From the NCBI RefSeq assembly GCF_019024285.1, contig NZ_WMKZ01000004.1:124001-188000 (forward strand): a DNA stretch of 64,000 bases. The letters run 5' to 3'. The notes under the pieces are model-generated. The model searched no databases, had not been told where the DNA came from, and saw only the letters and a list, made by a program, of their open reading frames with translations. Positions 27,133 to 36,691 of the stretch are shown piece after piece. The translations under genes and the position numbers were made by a program. The stretch's first letter is position 1. Every line of letters starts with the position of its first letter. Source of the DNA: Alkalihalobacterium elongatum (GTDB lineage: Bacteria; Bacillota; Bacilli; Bacillales; Bacillaceae_F).

Positions 27133-28587
27133 CTAATCTTCCTCCTTTTTCACTTTACTTTGCTTTAGTTGCTCCATCATCTGCGTAAATCTTTCTTTTT
27201 CTAGCGCTAATTTAGGGTCCTGGCTCTGCTTTTCTGTTGATGGTGCTTCTGAAGCCTTTGCTTCCTGTTCTTTTAACAACCATTTTGGCAACTTCTCTGT
27301 TCTGACAAACGACTTTTTCGATTGGCCTTTCGAAGGTTTAGGACTTTCCTTTTTACCTTGTTGATAAATCGTATTTTTTTGATATTCGAGTCTTGCTAAT
27401 TCCATTGCCTCTTTGACTGTTTTTATATTTTTTCTAGACCAATGCCCAGCTATTTTATCGACTAACGCCTTTGTTAACTTCATATCATTTCGTATTAAGA
27501 CAGAGTCAATAAGTACATTGACAACCCCAGGCATTAACTGAAAATCAAGTAGTAAACTTTCAATAATCTTTACATCAGCTAAAGGAACTTTAGCACCATC
27601 TGACCGGCTTTCAAGCAAGTCTAACGGTGATGTCGTTTCATACAATGAAATCATCTTCTCTTCCTCTGTTTGCGGAACTTTCCCGCTCATTTCACGGTGT
27701 TCTATTGGGTGTGTCTTTAAACCGAGTGTTGGTGGTTCATTTCCGTATTCAATCTTATACCATTCTTGAGCCCGTTTTCTTAACTCATCCACATTTAACT
27801 CATCATCATGTAAAAGAGCTTGTTGAATTAAACGGCTCATTTCTAAAGGTTCAATTCGGTAAACAAAAGCTAACCTCACAATGACTTCACGAGCTTCCAT
27901 TGTAAGTAATCTTTTAACATTTATAAATGTCGATAAGTCCGATTCTAACAATTGGAAATCAAATGACTGGTTAGCAAACATCACATCATTTACTTGTCCT
28001 CTTTGAATGATTTCTTTATTAGCGTCAATTTCTAAAGCCTCAATTAACTCGGTTTGGTGATGCGTTGCAATTTCAGAATGTGATAGAGAAGTAAACACCT
28101 CATCAAATGCATACGTTATTTCTTCAAATCCTTCTTGATCTAATTTATCAATTAAAAAACGCTCTCTAATTTGGCGGTATTTTGTCTTCCCTAATCGATT
28201 ATATAGATAAACACTTAATACGTCATTTGTAAAAAATGCCTGTGGTGACATCGGTGTCTGAAGCTCATATAAATAGCTGGAGGTTTCCTCGTCTTTCTTT
28301 TTGAAGGTCTTTAACAAGCCAATCGCTTCCAACTTTTTCCTCTCTTGAAAAAGTTGAGATAACGGTAAATCCATACTGATCATCAATTGTCGATGAGTCG
28401 CCTCGCTACTCCAGTACACGTCGTCTTCTAGTTCACTCCACAACGTCATATATAAGCTATAAGCTACCGCACCGATTAAAGGTTGATATAATAAAATTAA
28501 TACTCTTTGATCTTGAACCGTTAGTTGATCTTTTGCTCTAATCATATAACGGTCAACTGGCAAAAGTTCTTTCCAATGCCACTCCAT
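27133..28587 (-). CDS. dnaB: Replication initiation and membrane attachment protein DnaB
   Basis: A 484-residue Firmicutes DnaB, the co-loader acting with DnaD and DnaI at oriC and at stalled forks; it is not the helicase of that name in E. coli. It starts MEWHWKELLPVDRYMIRAKDQL and contains the YQPLIGAVAYSLYMTLW segment of the winged-helix N-terminal domain; a DnaB_2/DnaD-like domain follows around 330-400, with YQKN near 405. The C-terminal 75 residues are charged and poorly conserved. AAGGAAAGGTG precedes the ATG. It is followed at once by dnaI. Confidence 0.95.
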   Translation of the reverse strand: MEWHWKELLPVDRYMIRAKDQLTVQDQRVLILLYQPLIGAVAYSLYMTLWSELEDDVYWSSEATHRQLMISMDLPLSQLFQERKKLEAIGLLKTFKKKDEETSSYLYELQTPMSPQAFFTNDVLSVYLYNRLGKTKYRQIRERFLIDKLDQEGFEEITYAFDEVFTSLSHSEIATHHQTELIEALEIDANKEIIQRGQVNDVMFANQSFDFQLLESDLSTFINVKRLLTMEAREVIVRLAFVYRIEPLEMSRLIQQALLHDDELNVDELRKRAQEWYKIEYGNEPPTLGLKTHPIEHREMSGKVPQTEEEKMISLYETTSPLDLLESRSDGAKVPLADVKIIESLLLDFQLMPGVVNVLIDSVLIRNDMKLTKALVDKIAGHWSRKNIKTVKEAMELARLEYQKNTIYQQGKKESPKPSKGQSKKSFVRTEKLPKWLLKEQEAKASEAPSTEKQSQDPKLALEKERFTQMMEQLKQSKVKKEED

Positions 28588-28637
28588 CTATATCACCTTT
28601 CCTTACTCTCATCTGTTACTATTATAAAAGTGAAAAA

Positions 28638-28664
28638 GAGCTCTCAGCATATTGCTTAAAGCTC
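28638..28664 (-). terminator. Probable terminator of nrdR
   Basis: GAGCTTTAAGCA can pair with TGCTGAGAGCTC (two mismatches) and is followed by TTTTTCACTTTT on the minus strand. It lies between nrdR and dnaB, so dnaB-dnaI probably have their own promoter or depend on partial readthrough. Confidence 0.6.
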
Positions 28665-28666
28665 AT

Positions 28667-29134
28667 TTATTTCTTAGAAGTATTTCGATCAATCAGATCT
28701 TTTAATTCATCAATAAATACATTAATGTCTTTGAATTGACGGTAAACCGATGCAAAACGAACATAGGCAACATCATCAACACTAGCCAATATTTCCATAA
28801 CCAATTCACCGACCACTCGACTCTCAACCTCATTCATTCCTTTGCTCCGAAGCTCACGTTCAACCTTCGTCACAATCTCATTCAGTTGCTCTAGAGAAAC
28901 TGGTCGTTTTTCACATGCTCTAATAAGCCCTCTTAATATCTTTTCACGGCTAAACTCTTGTCGTGTCCCGTCTTTTTTCACGATAATAATCGGATGCTCT
29001 TCGACTGTCTCAAATGTTGTAAAACGATAATTACAAGCTTCACACTCTCTTCGTCTACGAATAGACTTTCCTTCATGGCTAGGCCTTGAATCGAGAACTT
29101 TAGTTCCATTATATTCACATGCTGGACAACGCAT
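28667..29134 (-). CDS. nrdR: Transcriptional repressor NrdR
   Basis: A 155-residue repressor of ribonucleotide reductase genes. The N-terminal zinc ribbon uses C3, C6, C31 and C34 (CPAC and CEAC), and an ATP-cone domain follows at about 46-136 ([21 protein letters not shown]) that senses ATP/dATP. Length is typical. No NrdR box was seen near the gene itself. GGAGTTG precedes the ATG. It stands between speD and dnaB as in B. subtilis. Confidence 0.96.
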   Translation of the reverse strand: MRCPACEYNGTKVLDSRPSHEGKSIRRRRECEACNYRFTTFETVEEHPIIIVKKDGTRQEFSREKILRGLIRACEKRPVSLEQLNEIVTKVERELRSKGMNEVESRVVGELVMEILASVDDVAYVRFASVYRQFKDINVFIDELKDLIDRNTSKK

Positions 29135-29393
29135 TTTGTATCAACTCCACTTTGTCTTGCATTTAACGAACAATATTAATACTACTTTAATAATAAATAA
29201 AAACTTGGGAATTGACAAGAAACCGTTCAAAGATATCGCTGGAAAAACACGATTTTTCTCAAAATATGCTGAAATTTCTTTGTCGATATATAAAAAAGGC
29301 TTTTTTCGAATACTTTGTTGCTAGTGGTCAGTTTTCAAAAGCTTACGCTAAATCGTGAAATAAGCTATCGGCAACATTCTTTTTAAAATCCAA

Positions 29394-29419
29394 AAAGAGG
29401 TGGTAATTACCACCTCTTT
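29394..29419 (-). terminator. Terminator of speD
   Basis: AAAGAGGTGG pairs with CCACCTCTTT around TAATTA, a perfect palindrome, followed leftward by TTTTTGG. It lies just past the speD stop. Confidence 0.9.
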
Positions 29420-29426
29420 AAATGTA

Positions 29427-29810
29427 CTACAATGCTTGAATTTTCGATTTTTCAACTTTGATAGGACCCATGCCTCTTGGCACTTCAATAATTTCACTTT
29501 TTGTCGCCTGTAGTGCTCTAGATATAAAATTCGAAGCTACATTCGGGTCAATTCGATCGCCGCAAGTGTACACATCGATACTTGCGTACCCATGTTCTGG
29601 AAAGCTGTGGATCGTTAAGTGTGACTCAGAAATTATCACTACTCCACTAACACCGTGGGGAGCAAATTTATGAAAAGCTACTTCACGTACTTCAGCTCCA
29701 GATTCCAATGCAGCATCAACGAATACTCTCTCAATAAAATTCATATCATTCAACTTCTCTACGTTACATCCCCATAATTCAGCAATTACGTGACGACCCA
29801 TAGTATCCAT
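29427..29810 (-). CDS. speD: S-adenosylmethionine decarboxylase proenzyme
   Basis: A 127-residue class 1B AdoMet decarboxylase, supplying decarboxylated AdoMet for spermidine synthesis. Autocleavage is expected between E62 and S63 in [15 protein letters not shown], with S63 becoming the pyruvoyl group; H68 and C83 are the other conserved processing and catalytic residues and fall at the family's standard positions. GGGGGAG precedes the ATG. It lies downstream of gapB and behind a long leader, in the B. subtilis gapB-speD order. Confidence 0.96.
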   Translation of the reverse strand: MDTMGRHVIAELWGCNVEKLNDMNFIERVFVDAALESGAEVREVAFHKFAPHGVSGVVIISESHLTIHSFPEHGYASIDVYTCGDRIDPNVASNFISRALQATKSEIIEVPRGMGPIKVEKSKIQAL

Positions 29811-30179
29811 AAGTTGATTCTCCCCCTTTTCAAAAAAATTTCATGCCTTCTCAAGCATGTAGGAATGTTAAGGTACCACGGGGGAAAGTTAGTCCAGAGA
29901 TGTCCTAACCCTTTGAGTAGCTAACTATTCCTGATTTGTATAATTGAAATTCACTTGAATTACTTGTTTTAATTTGGGTATGCAACAACAAGTTAACAAG
30001 TATTTTTTATGGTCCCCATTGATATATCAGCATTGTATTTTGGTACCTTGAACATGAATCCTATACGCAAATTGTAATAAAAAGGCTGAGATCGACGCTC
30101 GCCTGTGTGGTGAACGAAGTATCACTATATTGTTAACCCACTTTGTTTTGGATATACCTTTATGCAACCGAAAACGAAA
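29811..30179 (-). other. Long untranslated region upstream of speD
   Basis: Almost 370 bp without a coding frame. It holds a possible hairpin GTTAG...CTAAC at 29890-29912 close to speD, and an orphan terminator-like stem at 30084-30103 (GGCGAG/CTCAGCC with T5). The arrangement could be a leader with regulatory structure, a short transcript, or both. I recognised no known riboswitch. Confidence 0.4.
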
Positions 30180-30211
30180 AAAGCCGACCTATGCAATCGT
30201 AAGTCAGCTTT
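30180..30211 (-). terminator. Terminator of gapB
   Basis: AAAGCTGAC pairs with GTCGGCTTT (one wobble) and TTTTTTCG follows leftward. It lies 25 bp past the gapB stop. Confidence 0.82.
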
Positions 30212-30236
30212 CATTCTTTTCACGAATTTTTATTGA

Positions 30237-31268
30237 TTAAACGTGAAGTTTTGCGTCATTTACAATGTTAGAAGCTACAAGGTTTACAAGGTCTACGACA
30301 CGGCAAGAGTAGCCCCACTCGTTATCATACCAAGCAAGAACTTTTAACTGTCTATCACCTAATACCATTGTTGATAAGCCGTCAATAATTGAAGAATTTT
30401 CATTTCCGTTAAAGTCAATAGAAACAAGTGGCTCATCTGTGTAACCTAAAATTCCTTTTAACTCATTGTTAGCAGCATTTCTTAATACTTCGTTTACTTC
30501 TTCAACTGTTACATCTTGTTTTACTTGAACAACAAAGTCTACTAAAGAAACATTCGGTGTTGGTACTCGTAATGCCATACCATTTAATTTTCCGCTCAGG
30601 TTTGGTAATACTTTAGCAATTGCTTTAGCAGCACCTGTCGACGTTGGAATAATGGATTGGGCGCAAGCACGTGCTCTACGTAAATCTTTATGTGGATTGT
30701 CAATATTCTTTTGGTCGTTTGTATACGAGTGAACTGTCGTCATCATTCCAGTTTCAATGCCAAATGCTTCATCAATTACTTTTGCAACTGGTGCAAGGCA
30801 GTTTGTTGTACAAGATGCATTTGAGATCACATCATGCTTTTCATGAATGTAATCTTTTTCGTTTACACCTACAACGATTGTTACGTCCTCATCTTTACCA
30901 GGAGCTGTGATAACTACTTTCTTTGCTCCAGCTTCAATATGGTAACCAGCTGTTTCTTTTGATTTGAATTTACCTGTTGCTTCAACAACGATATCTACAT
31001 TCATTTCTTTCCATGGTAATTGTTTCGGGTCGCGTGATTGTAAAAGCTTAACGACTTTTCCGTCAACGATTAATTCGTTATCCCCCGCTTTTACCTCCGC
31101 TTGGAATGGTCCGTGGATGCTATCATATTTTACTAAGTGAGCTAAAGTTTCTGCAGGGTAACTAGCATTTACCGCTACAACATCTAATCTATCGTCAAGA
31201 ATTGCTTTTCGGAACACCATTCTCCCAATTCTCCCAAATCCATTAATCGCTACTTTAACTTTCATCAT
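30237..31268 (-). CDS. gapB: Glyceraldehyde-3-phosphate dehydrogenase, gluconeogenic type
   Basis: A 343-residue GAPDH. The catalytic cysteine is C153 in [12 protein letters not shown]. In the Rossmann fold the glycine motif INGFGRIGR is followed by [11 protein letters not shown] instead of the NDLTD-type segment of GapA, so the acidic residue that excludes NADP is missing; this is the GapB pattern of NADP-dependent gluconeogenic enzymes. The start was set at the first ATG of an ATG-ATG pair, eight bases after GGGGAGG; the longer frame lacks a ribosome binding site. Its place beside speD supports the call. Confidence 0.95.
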   Translation of the reverse strand: MMKVKVAINGFGRIGRMVFRKAILDDRLDVVAVNASYPAETLAHLVKYDSIHGPFQAEVKAGDNELIVDGKVVKLLQSRDPKQLPWKEMNVDIVVEATGKFKSKETAGYHIEAGAKKVVITAPGKDEDVTIVVGVNEKDYIHEKHDVISNASCTTNCLAPVAKVIDEAFGIETGMMTTVHSYTNDQKNIDNPHKDLRRARACAQSIIPTSTGAAKAIAKVLPNLSGKLNGMALRVPTPNVSLVDFVVQVKQDVTVEEVNEVLRNAANNELKGILGYTDEPLVSIDFNGNENSSIIDGLSTMVLGDRQLKVLAWYDNEWGYSCRVVDLVNLVASNIVNDAKLHV

Positions 31269-31473
31269 AATTAGATCCTCCCCATTTATATATGCTATAC
31301 TAAATGTCCTCTGATATGAAATAGTATAACATATAATATGCAATAAGAACTAATAATTTTAATAAAAGATAATAAATAAAAATAATTAGGCAATTCAATT
31401 AATTTATGCGTTTACTAATTGTATGCTGCTATAACATAATTCTTATCGACATCCTTAGAAGAAATGCAAAAAA

Positions 31474-31499
31474 CACTAAGATTTAATATCCTAGTGCTT
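31474..31499 (-). terminator. Terminator of coaE
   Basis: AGCACTAGGAT and ATCTTAGTGT form an imperfect stem, followed leftward by TTTTTTGC. It lies about 60 bp beyond the coaE stop. Confidence 0.65.
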
Positions 31500-31557
31500 C
31501 TTTTATTTATTATTCTTTCGTGGTTCATATTATGAATTAGTATGTCACTGTTACTCT

Positions 31558-32157
31558 TTAGCCTTTATACACTTGCCATTTTTTTAGTATATCCTTTAGT
31601 TGTTTTTCGGTATCTTCAATCGTGCCGTTATTATTAATGACTTCATCCGCTAACTCCACTTTTTGCTTTAATGGCATCTGCGATTGGATCCGGCTTAATG
31701 CTTCTTCTTTAATTGATTGATCACGTTCCATTAGCCTTTCTAATTGAACATGCTCTTCAACATAAACGAGCAAGACTTTGTCGACCATATGCTTTAAGTT
31801 ACTTTCAAACAACAAAGGTAAGTCATAAACAACCACAGGATGGCCTTCGTTAAATAATCGATCCTTCGTTTCAATCATCCTCTTTCTAATGGCAGGATGA
31901 ACGATTGAATTTAAAACCTTTCGCTCTTTTTCATCAGTAAAAATGATTTCACCTAATTTTTTGCGGGCAATGGTGTCATCATTATTTAGTACTTTTTTTC
32001 CAAAGTGAGCAACAATTTGATCATAAGCATTTTCACCAGGTTCTACTACTTCCCTCGCAATAACATCTGCATCAACAATGGGTATTCCTAATGCCGAAAT
32101 AAAATGAGAAACTGTACTCTTTCCACTAGCAATTCCACCTGTTAAACCAATTATCAT
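31558..32157 (-). CDS. coaE: Dephospho-CoA kinase
   Basis: A 199-residue kinase performing the last step of CoA synthesis. The P-loop GGIASGKST lies at residues 7-15, DADVIAREVVEPG follows near 32, and DLPLLFESN is the family's conserved lid-proximal motif near 110. The ATG at 32157 has AAGGAG at eight bases; the extra N-terminal residues of the longer frame derive from repeat-flanking sequence. The 142-bp repeat element at 32214-32355 separates it from ytaF. Confidence 0.95.
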   Translation of the reverse strand: MIIGLTGGIASGKSTVSHFISALGIPIVDADVIAREVVEPGENAYDQIVAHFGKKVLNNDDTIARKKLGEIIFTDEKERKVLNSIVHPAIRKRMIETKDRLFNEGHPVVVYDLPLLFESNLKHMVDKVLLVYVEEHVQLERLMERDQSIKEEALSRIQSQMPLKQKVELADEVINNNGTIEDTEKQLKDILKKWQVYKG

Positions 32158-32213
32158 CACTTGAACTCCTTCTTTACACTTCCCGGACTTTTTAACTTTC
32201 TCTTCAATCATGC

Positions 32214-32355
32214 TTCAAAAAGGAGGACAAAAAGAGCCAAGAAGATCAAGGCGGCGTAGCTTCGAGTAGCGTACTTGCACAGGACGTGCACAACGCAGAA
32301 GCAAGCCAACGCCGTGCTTCGTCGTGCTATTTTCCCCAGACTTTTTGAACTTCCT
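32214..32355. repeat. Intergenic element with inverted TTCAAAAAG ends, long copy
   Basis: A 142-bp element with the same ends as the copy at 13387-13461: TTCAAAAAGGAGGACAAAA on the left and GACTTTTTGAACTTCCT on the right. The core again contains GTAGCTTCGAG; the remainder is GC-rich with several self-complementary stretches (GGCGTT/AACGCC, TGCACAGGACGTGCA). It is richer in GC than its surroundings, has no coding potential, and fits exactly between the ytaF stop and coaE. Confidence 0.78.
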
Positions 32356-33012
32356 TTATAGTAAGCTCCATACACCAAGTATAATCAATAACAACCCAGG
32401 AATAAACGAAAACTTCTTCATAAAATACGTATCTGAAAAACGGTACCCACTTCTCATGCCAAACGTAACAAAAGAGGCACTCATAATCGCTACGGTTATT
32501 GCCATCATCCAAGGAGAGAAACCAATTAGAGCAGCACCAATTCCTGCCCCGAATGCATCAAGTGATAAGGCTACTCCGAGTAAAATAGCTTCTCTTCCTG
32601 TAATTGTTCCTGATTTATCAATGTCAGCTTCCATCGGCTTTCTAAGGATCCGTATCACCAAGCCAAGCATTTTAATTTCTAAATTAATGAGGACTTTATC
32701 GTTGACAGTCTGCTTTTCTTCTTCATCCTCCATAGAGTTTTTGGCTGGTCGGAACACTTGATATAGTGCCCATGCCCCGATCAAGATTAAAATAATCCCC
32801 CCGAGTGCCTCCGCAAATTGAGGAGATAAGTATAGTACGATCAAATTTCCGAATGTCATGGCTATAAGAATGGAAGCTGCTGAACAAAACGCGATAAATA
32901 ATAAGGACTTAAACGGTAACTTCATCTTCCTAAGTCCATATGTTAGACCTACACCAAAACTATCTAAACTAACAGCTAAAGCTAATAGTAGTAATGAGAA
33001 GATTTCTACCAT
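32356..33012 (-). CDS. ytaF: Sporulation membrane protein YtaF (MntP-like)
   Basis: A 218-residue protein with six predicted membrane spans and the two conserved MntP/DUF204 repeats: LAVSLDSFGVGLTYG near residue 11 and GVALSLDAFGAGIGAA near 140, each with an intramembrane aspartate. MntP proteins export manganese; YtaF is a spore-former subfamily whose substrate is not established. A cytoplasmic loop (KNSMEDEEEKQ) joins the halves. The ATG at 33012 is preceded by AAGGAG. It lies between coaE and mutM as in B. subtilis. Confidence 0.87.
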   Translation of the reverse strand: MVEIFSLLLLALAVSLDSFGVGLTYGLRKMKLPFKSLLFIAFCSAASILIAMTFGNLIVLYLSPQFAEALGGIILILIGAWALYQVFRPAKNSMEDEEEKQTVNDKVLINLEIKMLGLVIRILRKPMEADIDKSGTITGREAILLGVALSLDAFGAGIGAALIGFSPWMMAITVAIMSASFVTFGMRSGYRFSDTYFMKKFSFIPGLLLIILGVWSLL

Positions 33013-33072
33013 GTAAAAAGCTCCTTCCATGACTGATACGATAGTATATGGCAGGAGCCTATCCAATGTACT

Positions 33073-33897
33073 TTATTTTTGGCAATTCGGACAGAAGTGC
33101 GTCCCACGCCCCCCGACTACCGTTTTCTCAATCAATGTCCCACATTGTCTACACGGTTCACCTTTACGACCGTAGACAAATAGAAACTGCTGAAACATTC
33201 CCATTTCACCTTGACCATTCACATAGGATTTTATTGAACTTCCTCCTTGTTCAATTGCTTTACCTAAAGTTTCGATAATTTTTTCATGTAGTATTGGTAA
33301 TTCTTCTTCTTTAACATCCTTGGCTAAACGTTCAGGAAGGATCCCTGCGTGAAAGAGAGCTTCATCGACGTAAATGTTTCCTAAGCCGACAACAATCTTT
33401 TGATCTAATAAGGCCGTTTTTACCTTCCTGTTGGTTTTCGCAAGCCCCTCTTTTAGATGCTCGATTGTAAATTCTTCAGCAAAAGGCTCTAACCCTAAGT
33501 CCATTAAAGGCAAAGAAAGTTCTTCCTCCCCCTTAACAAATAAGTGCATCGTTCCAAATTTACGAACATCTTGGTAGCGTAGCTGTGTTCCATCAGAGAA
33601 ATAAAATATCACGTGAACATGCTTATTTCTCTCTTCATCTGCCTGATACATTCCGTATCGACCTTCCATCCGCAAATGGGAGACAAGGACATAATCATCT
33701 AAAAAAAACTTTAAAAATTTGCCCCGTCGTCCCATCTCATGGATCGTTTGATTTCGTAAAAGTGCTTTAAAATGTTCAGCATCATCTGGTTTTTTTATCA
33801 TTTTTGGCCATAGAATTTCAATATCGACTATCTTTTTACCAATGACTAATCGTTCGAGTGTTCGTTTGACCGTTTCCACTTCTGGTAATTCTGGCAT
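33073..33897 (-). CDS. mutM: Formamidopyrimidine-DNA glycosylase
   Basis: A 274-residue base-excision repair enzyme removing 8-oxoguanine and formamidopyrimidines. The catalytic N-terminal PELPEVET (P1 after Met removal, E2), the helix-two-turn-helix region with LGNIYVDEALFHAGI, and the C-terminal zinc finger with C249, C252, C269 and C272 are complete. It is 12 bp downstream of polA and is probably cotranscribed with it, a repair-oriented grouping conserved in Bacillus. Confidence 0.97.
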   Translation of the reverse strand: MPELPEVETVKRTLERLVIGKKIVDIEILWPKMIKKPDDAEHFKALLRNQTIHEMGRRGKFLKFFLDDYVLVSHLRMEGRYGMYQADEERNKHVHVIFYFSDGTQLRYQDVRKFGTMHLFVKGEEELSLPLMDLGLEPFAEEFTIEHLKEGLAKTNRKVKTALLDQKIVVGLGNIYVDEALFHAGILPERLAKDVKEEELPILHEKIIETLGKAIEQGGSSIKSYVNGQGEMGMFQQFLFVYGRKGEPCRQCGTLIEKTVVGGRGTHFCPNCQK

Positions 33898-33909
33898 TTT
33901 TCGTACTCC

Positions 33910-36543
33910 TTATTTTGCGTCGTACCAACTAGATCCGTAAGATGAATCTACTTTTAAAGGTACATCTAGCTCAATTGCATTTTCCATTACATCCTTGACC
34001 ATTTTTTCAACTGTTTCAAGTTCTTCCTTAGGTACTTCGAGAATTAATTCATCATGTACTTGAAGTAAAAGACGTGTTTTTAGTTTTGATTCCTCTAATT
34101 GGTTACTTAATTGAACCATTGCCTTCTTTATAATATCTGCAGCTGTTCCTTGTATTGGTGTATTCATTGCTGTTCTTTCTGCAAAGCTACGAAGATTGAA
34201 GTTTCGGCTTGTTATTTCAGGTAAGTATCTACGACGGTGTAACAAAGTCGTTACATAACCTGTTTCACGAGCTTTTTCGATAATTTTATCCATATAATCC
34301 TTTACTCCAGGAAAACTTTCAAAGTAACGTTCAATAAATTGACCAGCTTCTTTTCTCGTAATTCCCAAGTTTTGGGATAACCCATAGTCACTAATACCGT
34401 AAACGATTCCAAAATTAACTGCTTTTGCGCTTCTTCTCATGTTTGATGAAACTTCATTCTCACTGACATGGAATACATCCATCGCCGTTTTTGTGTGGAT
34501 ATCCATATCTTCTTTGAAGGCCGTTATTAATCCTTGATCTTGAGCAATATGAGCAAGTACTCTTAATTCGATTTGAGAATAATCGGCAGCGAGAATTATC
34601 CAATCTTCTTCAGAAGCAACGAATGCTTTACGGATTTTTCTTCCTTCTTCTAAACGGATAGGAATATTTTGCAAGTTAGGCTCCGTTGAACTCAATCGAC
34701 CTGTTTGCGTTAGTGCTTGGTTAAATATTGTATGAATTTTACTTGTATCATGATGAACGACTTTTAGTAATCCTTCAATATACGTTGAGTTCAATTTTCC
34801 TAACTGTCGAAAATGCAAAATTTTCCCGATGATCTCATGTTGGTCTTGAAGCTTTTCAAGAACATCTGCGGAAGTGGAATACCCAGTTTTCGTCTTTTTA
34901 ATTGGTGGGAGATTTAGCTTCTCAAATAAAATCTCTCCTAATTGTTTTGGTGAATTAATATTAAAAGAAACACCTGCTAATTCATGAATTTCTTTTTCTA
35001 GAGAAGCTAACTGTTCACCTAATTCTTGCCCCATTGCTTTTAATTGTTGTTTATCTACTTTAACGCCAGTAATCTCCATCTTTCCTAAGACGAGAGCAAG
35101 CGGCATTTCTAGTTCACTAAACAATTCATATTGCTCATTCTTTTTTAAATCATTTTCAAGCTCTTCCTTTAATGTATATACGACTTCTGCTTTTTTCATG
35201 AGATGCTTCTGTAAAATCTCGTCTTCAGGAACTTTTCGTTTAGCTCCTTTCCCGTAAACGATCTCATCATATTCGACCAATTGTTTACCACGCTCTTTTG
35301 TAACGTCTGCTAACTCATATGAAGAACTTGAAGGATTTAATAAGTATGAAGCTAAAAGAATATCAAAGTCTACACCATTCAACTCAATGCCTTTCCACCC
35401 TAAAGCAACAACTGCTCGTTTTGTATCAGCTAACCACTTTTTCTTTGTCGAGTCTTTTGCCCATTCGATAAAGACTTGAGAATTACTTGCCACCTCAGTT
35501 GGGATGTAGTATTTACCACTTTTATTTACAATGGTAAACCCGAGTACATCAGCTTGGTGATAATTTTCCGCGATTACTTCGACAATGACTGCCGAAGGAC
35601 TTTGAAGTATGTCCTCATTTACTTGGTCGATGACCGTATACTCAATGTCCTCATCCTGCAATGTACTTTCTTCAGCTTCACCATCATCAATTTTATTTAA
35701 TAATGTATTAAAGTCTAGCTCTTTAAATAAAGCAATGACTTTTTCTTTTTCATAATCTTCTTCAAAAGTAAAGGAAGACAAACTTCGATCAATTGGAACT
35801 TCTCTATAGATCGTAGCTAATTTTTTACTCATTATAGCCTGTTCTTTATTATCTTCTAGACGTTCCTTCATCTTCTTGCCAGATACTTTATCAATCGAAT
35901 TAAGTACATTTTCTACTGTTTCATATTCTTTTAAAAGCTTAAGTGCGGTCTTCTCACCAATCCCTGGGACACCTGGGATATTGTCTGAACTATCTCCCAT
36001 AAGACCTTTCATATCTATAATTTGTAATGGAGTAATTCCATACTTATCAGCTATTGCTTGTACATCATATGTATCTACATTCGTAATTCCTTTTCGAGAC
36101 AATGTCACCTTTACTTTCGGCGATACTAATTGCAATAAATCTTTATCCCCTGAATAAACACTTACCGTCCAATCTTCCTCTTCTGCCTTCTTTGCGAGTG
36201 TTCCAATAATATCATCTGCTTCGTAATTTTCAATTTCATAACGCGAAATTTGAAAGGCATCTAATACTTCACGGATGAGGGGAAACTGTTCTGATAATTC
36301 TCCTGGTGTCTTTTGGCGACCACTTTTATATTCTCCATATGTTTCATGACGAAACGTTGTTTTTCCCGCATCGAACGCAACGACCATATGGGTTGGTTTT
36401 TCTTCCTCGATAATTTTTAGTAGCATCATCGTAAAGCCATAAACCGCATTCGTGTATACCCCTTTATCATTGTTTAACAATGGAAGTGCAAAAAACGCGC
36501 GGTAGGCTATACTATTTCCATCTACAAGAACTAATTTATTCAC
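33910..36543 (-). CDS. polA: DNA polymerase I
   Basis: An 877-residue Pol I used in primer removal and excision repair. The 5'-nuclease domain occupies about 1-290 (DGNSIAYRAFF, GDKDLLQL, GLMGDSSDNIPG). The middle 3'-5' exonuclease-like domain lacks the catalytic carboxylate motifs, as usual for Bacillus Pol I. The polymerase domain has motif A DYSQIELR, motif B RRSAKAVNFGIVYG and motif C VHDELILEV. A GTG start at 36543 follows GAGAGGAG at seven bases; the longer frame contains that site. It follows the hflC terminator and leads into mutM. Confidence 0.97.
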   Translation of the reverse strand: MNKLVLVDGNSIAYRAFFALPLLNNDKGVYTNAVYGFTMMLLKIIEEEKPTHMVVAFDAGKTTFRHETYGEYKSGRQKTPGELSEQFPLIREVLDAFQISRYEIENYEADDIIGTLAKKAEEEDWTVSVYSGDKDLLQLVSPKVKVTLSRKGITNVDTYDVQAIADKYGITPLQIIDMKGLMGDSSDNIPGVPGIGEKTALKLLKEYETVENVLNSIDKVSGKKMKERLEDNKEQAIMSKKLATIYREVPIDRSLSSFTFEEDYEKEKVIALFKELDFNTLLNKIDDGEAEESTLQDEDIEYTVIDQVNEDILQSPSAVIVEVIAENYHQADVLGFTIVNKSGKYYIPTEVASNSQVFIEWAKDSTKKKWLADTKRAVVALGWKGIELNGVDFDILLASYLLNPSSSSYELADVTKERGKQLVEYDEIVYGKGAKRKVPEDEILQKHLMKKAEVVYTLKEELENDLKKNEQYELFSELEMPLALVLGKMEITGVKVDKQQLKAMGQELGEQLASLEKEIHELAGVSFNINSPKQLGEILFEKLNLPPIKKTKTGYSTSADVLEKLQDQHEIIGKILHFRQLGKLNSTYIEGLLKVVHHDTSKIHTIFNQALTQTGRLSSTEPNLQNIPIRLEEGRKIRKAFVASEEDWIILAADYSQIELRVLAHIAQDQGLITAFKEDMDIHTKTAMDVFHVSENEVSSNMRRSAKAVNFGIVYGISDYGLSQNLGITRKEAGQFIERYFESFPGVKDYMDKIIEKARETGYVTTLLHRRRYLPEITSRNFNLRSFAERTAMNTPIQGTAADIIKKAMVQLSNQLEESKLKTRLLLQVHDELILEVPKEELETVEKMVKDVMENAIELDVPLKVDSSYGSSWYDAK

Positions 36544-36651
36544 AAGAGCACTCCTCTCAAATTCCATACTTACTTATTATTTTATCATAACCATTTGAAG
36601 TTTATAAAATCTCGAGAAACGATGGAGCTAGCAACTAGTTAATCATGAAAA

Positions 36652-36685
36652 AAAGAGACATTTTGCAATAGCAAAATGTCTCTTT
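36652..36685 (-). terminator. Terminator of hflK-hflC
   Basis: AAAGAGACATTTTGC pairs perfectly with GCAAAATGTCTCTTT and TTTTC follows leftward. It lies seven bases past the hflC stop and separates it from polA. Confidence 0.92.
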
Positions 36686-36691
36686 CCCATC

